Below are positions 62,122 through 63,220 of a stretch of DNA of 63,220 bases, piece after piece. This stretch comes from DATJJW01 sp035491935. GTDB lineage: Bacteria; Pseudomonadota; Alphaproteobacteria; ATCC43930; CGMCC-115725. The notes under the pieces were generated by a model that worked only from the letters and a program-made list of their open reading frames with translations, did not search any database and had not been told where the DNA came from. The position numbers and the translations under genes are program-made. The stretch spans positions 1 through 63,220 of the forward strand of contig DATJJW010000166.1 in NCBI GenBank assembly GCA_035491935.1. The letters are read 5' to 3'. Position 1 is the stretch's first letter; every line of letters begins with the position of its first letter.

Positions 62122-63220
62122 ATGGACCTCAGGCAGCTCGTCGGCACGGGTTTCCAGGCTCTGGAGGCCCGTGACTTCGCCCGTGCCGAAGCCTGCTTTG
62201 CCGAGGCGATGCGGATGGCGCCGGGTCAACCGGCCGTCCATTTCGGCATCGGCATGCTGCGCTTCCAGGAAGGCAACTATGCCGAGGCCCTGGAACCGCT
62301 GGCGCAAGCCGCCGATGCCGGCATCGCCTTGCCCGACAGCTGGCGCTATTTCTGCCACGCGCTGGCCATGTTGGGACGTGACCAGGACCTGGCCGGCGCC
62401 TTGCGCGCCGGGTTGCCGCCGCCGGTCAAGCTGGAACTCGCCTTCCAGATCTTCACCAACCGTATGGCCGCCGGCGACCATGACGGCATCGCCCGCCTGT
62501 CGGCGCTGCTGCCGCCCGAGGATTCGGTACGCATGGCCGGCGCCTTCTGGCAGGCGCTGGTCCTGGCCGACAGTGACGATCTGCGTTCGACCTCGCTGTT
62601 CAAGCAGGCCCATAACCACGCCATAGCGTTCCTGGCGGCCGGTCATCAAAGCGAGATCATCGAGACGCGCCTCGGCATCTGCGACGCCATGGAGAACGAC
62701 GCCTATGTATGGGCGCCGGTACCGCCGGGTGCCGATGCCCTCAACGCCGATGCCCTCAACGCCGATGATGGCGCCATGGAGATGCTGTGCACCGGGGGCG
62801 TCGCCGATCCCGCGCTGGGGGTCGTCTTCGCTGCCTGCGACGGCAGCTATTTTGAGACCTTCGCCGCTGATTGCGCCACATCCCTGGCGGCGTTGGGGCC
62901 GGGACGCACACTACACGTCCATGTCGTCAATCCCGGCCCCGGGACCATGCCGATGATGGAGCGGCTGCGTTCCGATAACCCGTCGCTGGCCCTGCGCTTC
63001 AGCATCGAACGCACGGTCGGGATCGGCGGCGCAGTCTATTACGCCTGCGCGCGTTTCCTGCGCCTCGGTGCGATCCTGGACCGCTATCGCGTCCCCGTGC
63101 TCATGACCGATATCGATGGGCTGTTCGGCCCGGAATCGGCCCGGTTGCCGGATGCTGCCCAAGGCGTCGACCTCGCCTATTTCCGCGTCGACACGGTCCT
63201 GCCCTGGCTACAATGCCATG
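62122..63220 (+). CDS. TPR protein with glycosyltransferase-like domain (cut by the right edge)
   Basis: 366 codons visible, open at the window end. Starts four bases after the amidase stop. Residues 1-110 contain about three TPR-like helix pairs (AEACFAEAMRMAPGQPAVHFGIGML and next). From residue 235 a GT-A-like domain begins (GVVFAACDGSYFETFAADCATSL), with a DxD-like motif in LMTDIDGLF near 331. So a TPR-glycosyltransferase fusion is likely. A 15-bp tandem repeat links the two parts. Confidence 0.7.
   Translation, partial: MDLRQLVGTGFQALEARDFARAEACFAEAMRMAPGQPAVHFGIGMLRFQEGNYAEALEPLAQAADAGIALPDSWRYFCHALAMLGRDQDLAGALRAGLPPPVKLELAFQIFTNRMAAGDHDGIARLSALLPPEDSVRMAGAFWQALVLADSDDLRSTSLFKQAHNHAIAFLAAGHQSEIIETRLGICDAMENDAYVWAPVPPGADALNADALNADDGAMEMLCTGGVADPALGVVFAACDGSYFETFAADCATSLAALGPGRTLHVHVVNPGPGTMPMMERLRSDNPSLALRFSIERTVGIGGAVYYACARFLRLGAILDRYRVPVLMTDIDGLFGPESARLPDAAQGVDLAYFRVDTVLPWLQCH
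62734..62763. repeat. 15-bp tandem repeat inside the TPR/GT gene
   Basis: GATGCCCTCAACGCC at 62734-62748 and again at 62749-62763, encoding DALNA twice in the linker between the two domains. Confidence 0.95.

Noticed and set aside
60959..62626. Open frame of 555 codons overlapping the amidase and TPR genes
   Set aside because: Out of frame with two convincing genes; Arg/Pro/Ala-rich shadow.

Overview
The window reads as one contiguous piece of a high-GC alphaproteobacterial chromosome, most probably a Rhodospirillales-type organism. The evidence is the aerobic cobalamin genes (CobN/CobW nomenclature), a SUV3-type helicase followed by an S4 protein, FdxA and CarD, a MotA of the alphaproteobacterial kind, a trp leader attenuator and many phosphate/hydantoin-type catabolic genes. 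No rRNA, prophage, insertion sequence or CRISPR array was seen. One tRNA gene is present.

Layout. 1-8155: cobalamin synthesis. A cobalamin riboswitch (4700-4886, minus) precedes cobU-cobW-cobN, which overlap by one to four bases. bluB, a cobC-like phosphatase and cobS form a second minus-strand run, and cobT is read divergently. 8163-10225: a secreted DUF2141 protein, a phasin-like protein, an APS-reductase-type cysH, and a scarred remnant in which the 5' end of an aldehyde dehydrogenase gene is joined to the 3' end of its usual DUF779 partner. 10352-16576 (all minus): an MFS exporter, an HD hydrolase, trpG, trpE with a Trp-rich leader peptide and terminator, and htpG. 16758-21852: helicase, S4 protein, ferredoxin, CarD, a metallophosphatase-like protein that has lost most metal ligands, and tRNA-Arg(CCU). 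22076-32846: a DJ-1/PfpI protein, a GIY-YIG/ArfB pair, two secreted proteins, smpB, dapA, a soluble lytic transglycosylase, threonine dehydratase, an M23 peptidase and motA. 32932-43566: mannose-1-phosphate guanylyltransferase, a small gene with a perfect Shine-Dalgarno site, RNase D, ppk-ppx, an SDR, a Bcr/CflA exporter, a glycine-zipper lipoprotein and a MarR regulator.

43828-63220 is more accessory in character. An aromatic-acid-type MFS transporter sits behind a perfect 22-bp palindrome. An aldehyde dehydrogenase is divergent from a LysR regulator with a clear T-N11-A box. Next comes a tight operon of HyuB, HyuA, two different ABC permeases, an ATPase and an NMT1-like binding protein, followed by an SDR and a class I glutamine amidotransferase. 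This looks like uptake plus ATP-dependent opening of a cyclic amide (hydantoin or oxoproline type); the substrate cannot be read from sequence. A second LysR, an MBL-fold hydrolase, purU, an amidase and a TPR/glycosyltransferase-like protein (cut by the right edge) close the window.

The most notable points are the ALDH-DUF779 deletion scar, the predicted pseudophosphatase, the trp attenuator, the two-permease HyuAB transporter operon, the 22-bp operator-like palindrome, and a pair of mutually inverted stem-loops at 55808-55907. I found no single system that I can call wholly new with confidence; the HyuAB-ABC operon is the best candidate for an undescribed substrate pathway. Starts were chosen from Shine-Dalgarno sites, overlaps and family alignment from memory; no database search was run.
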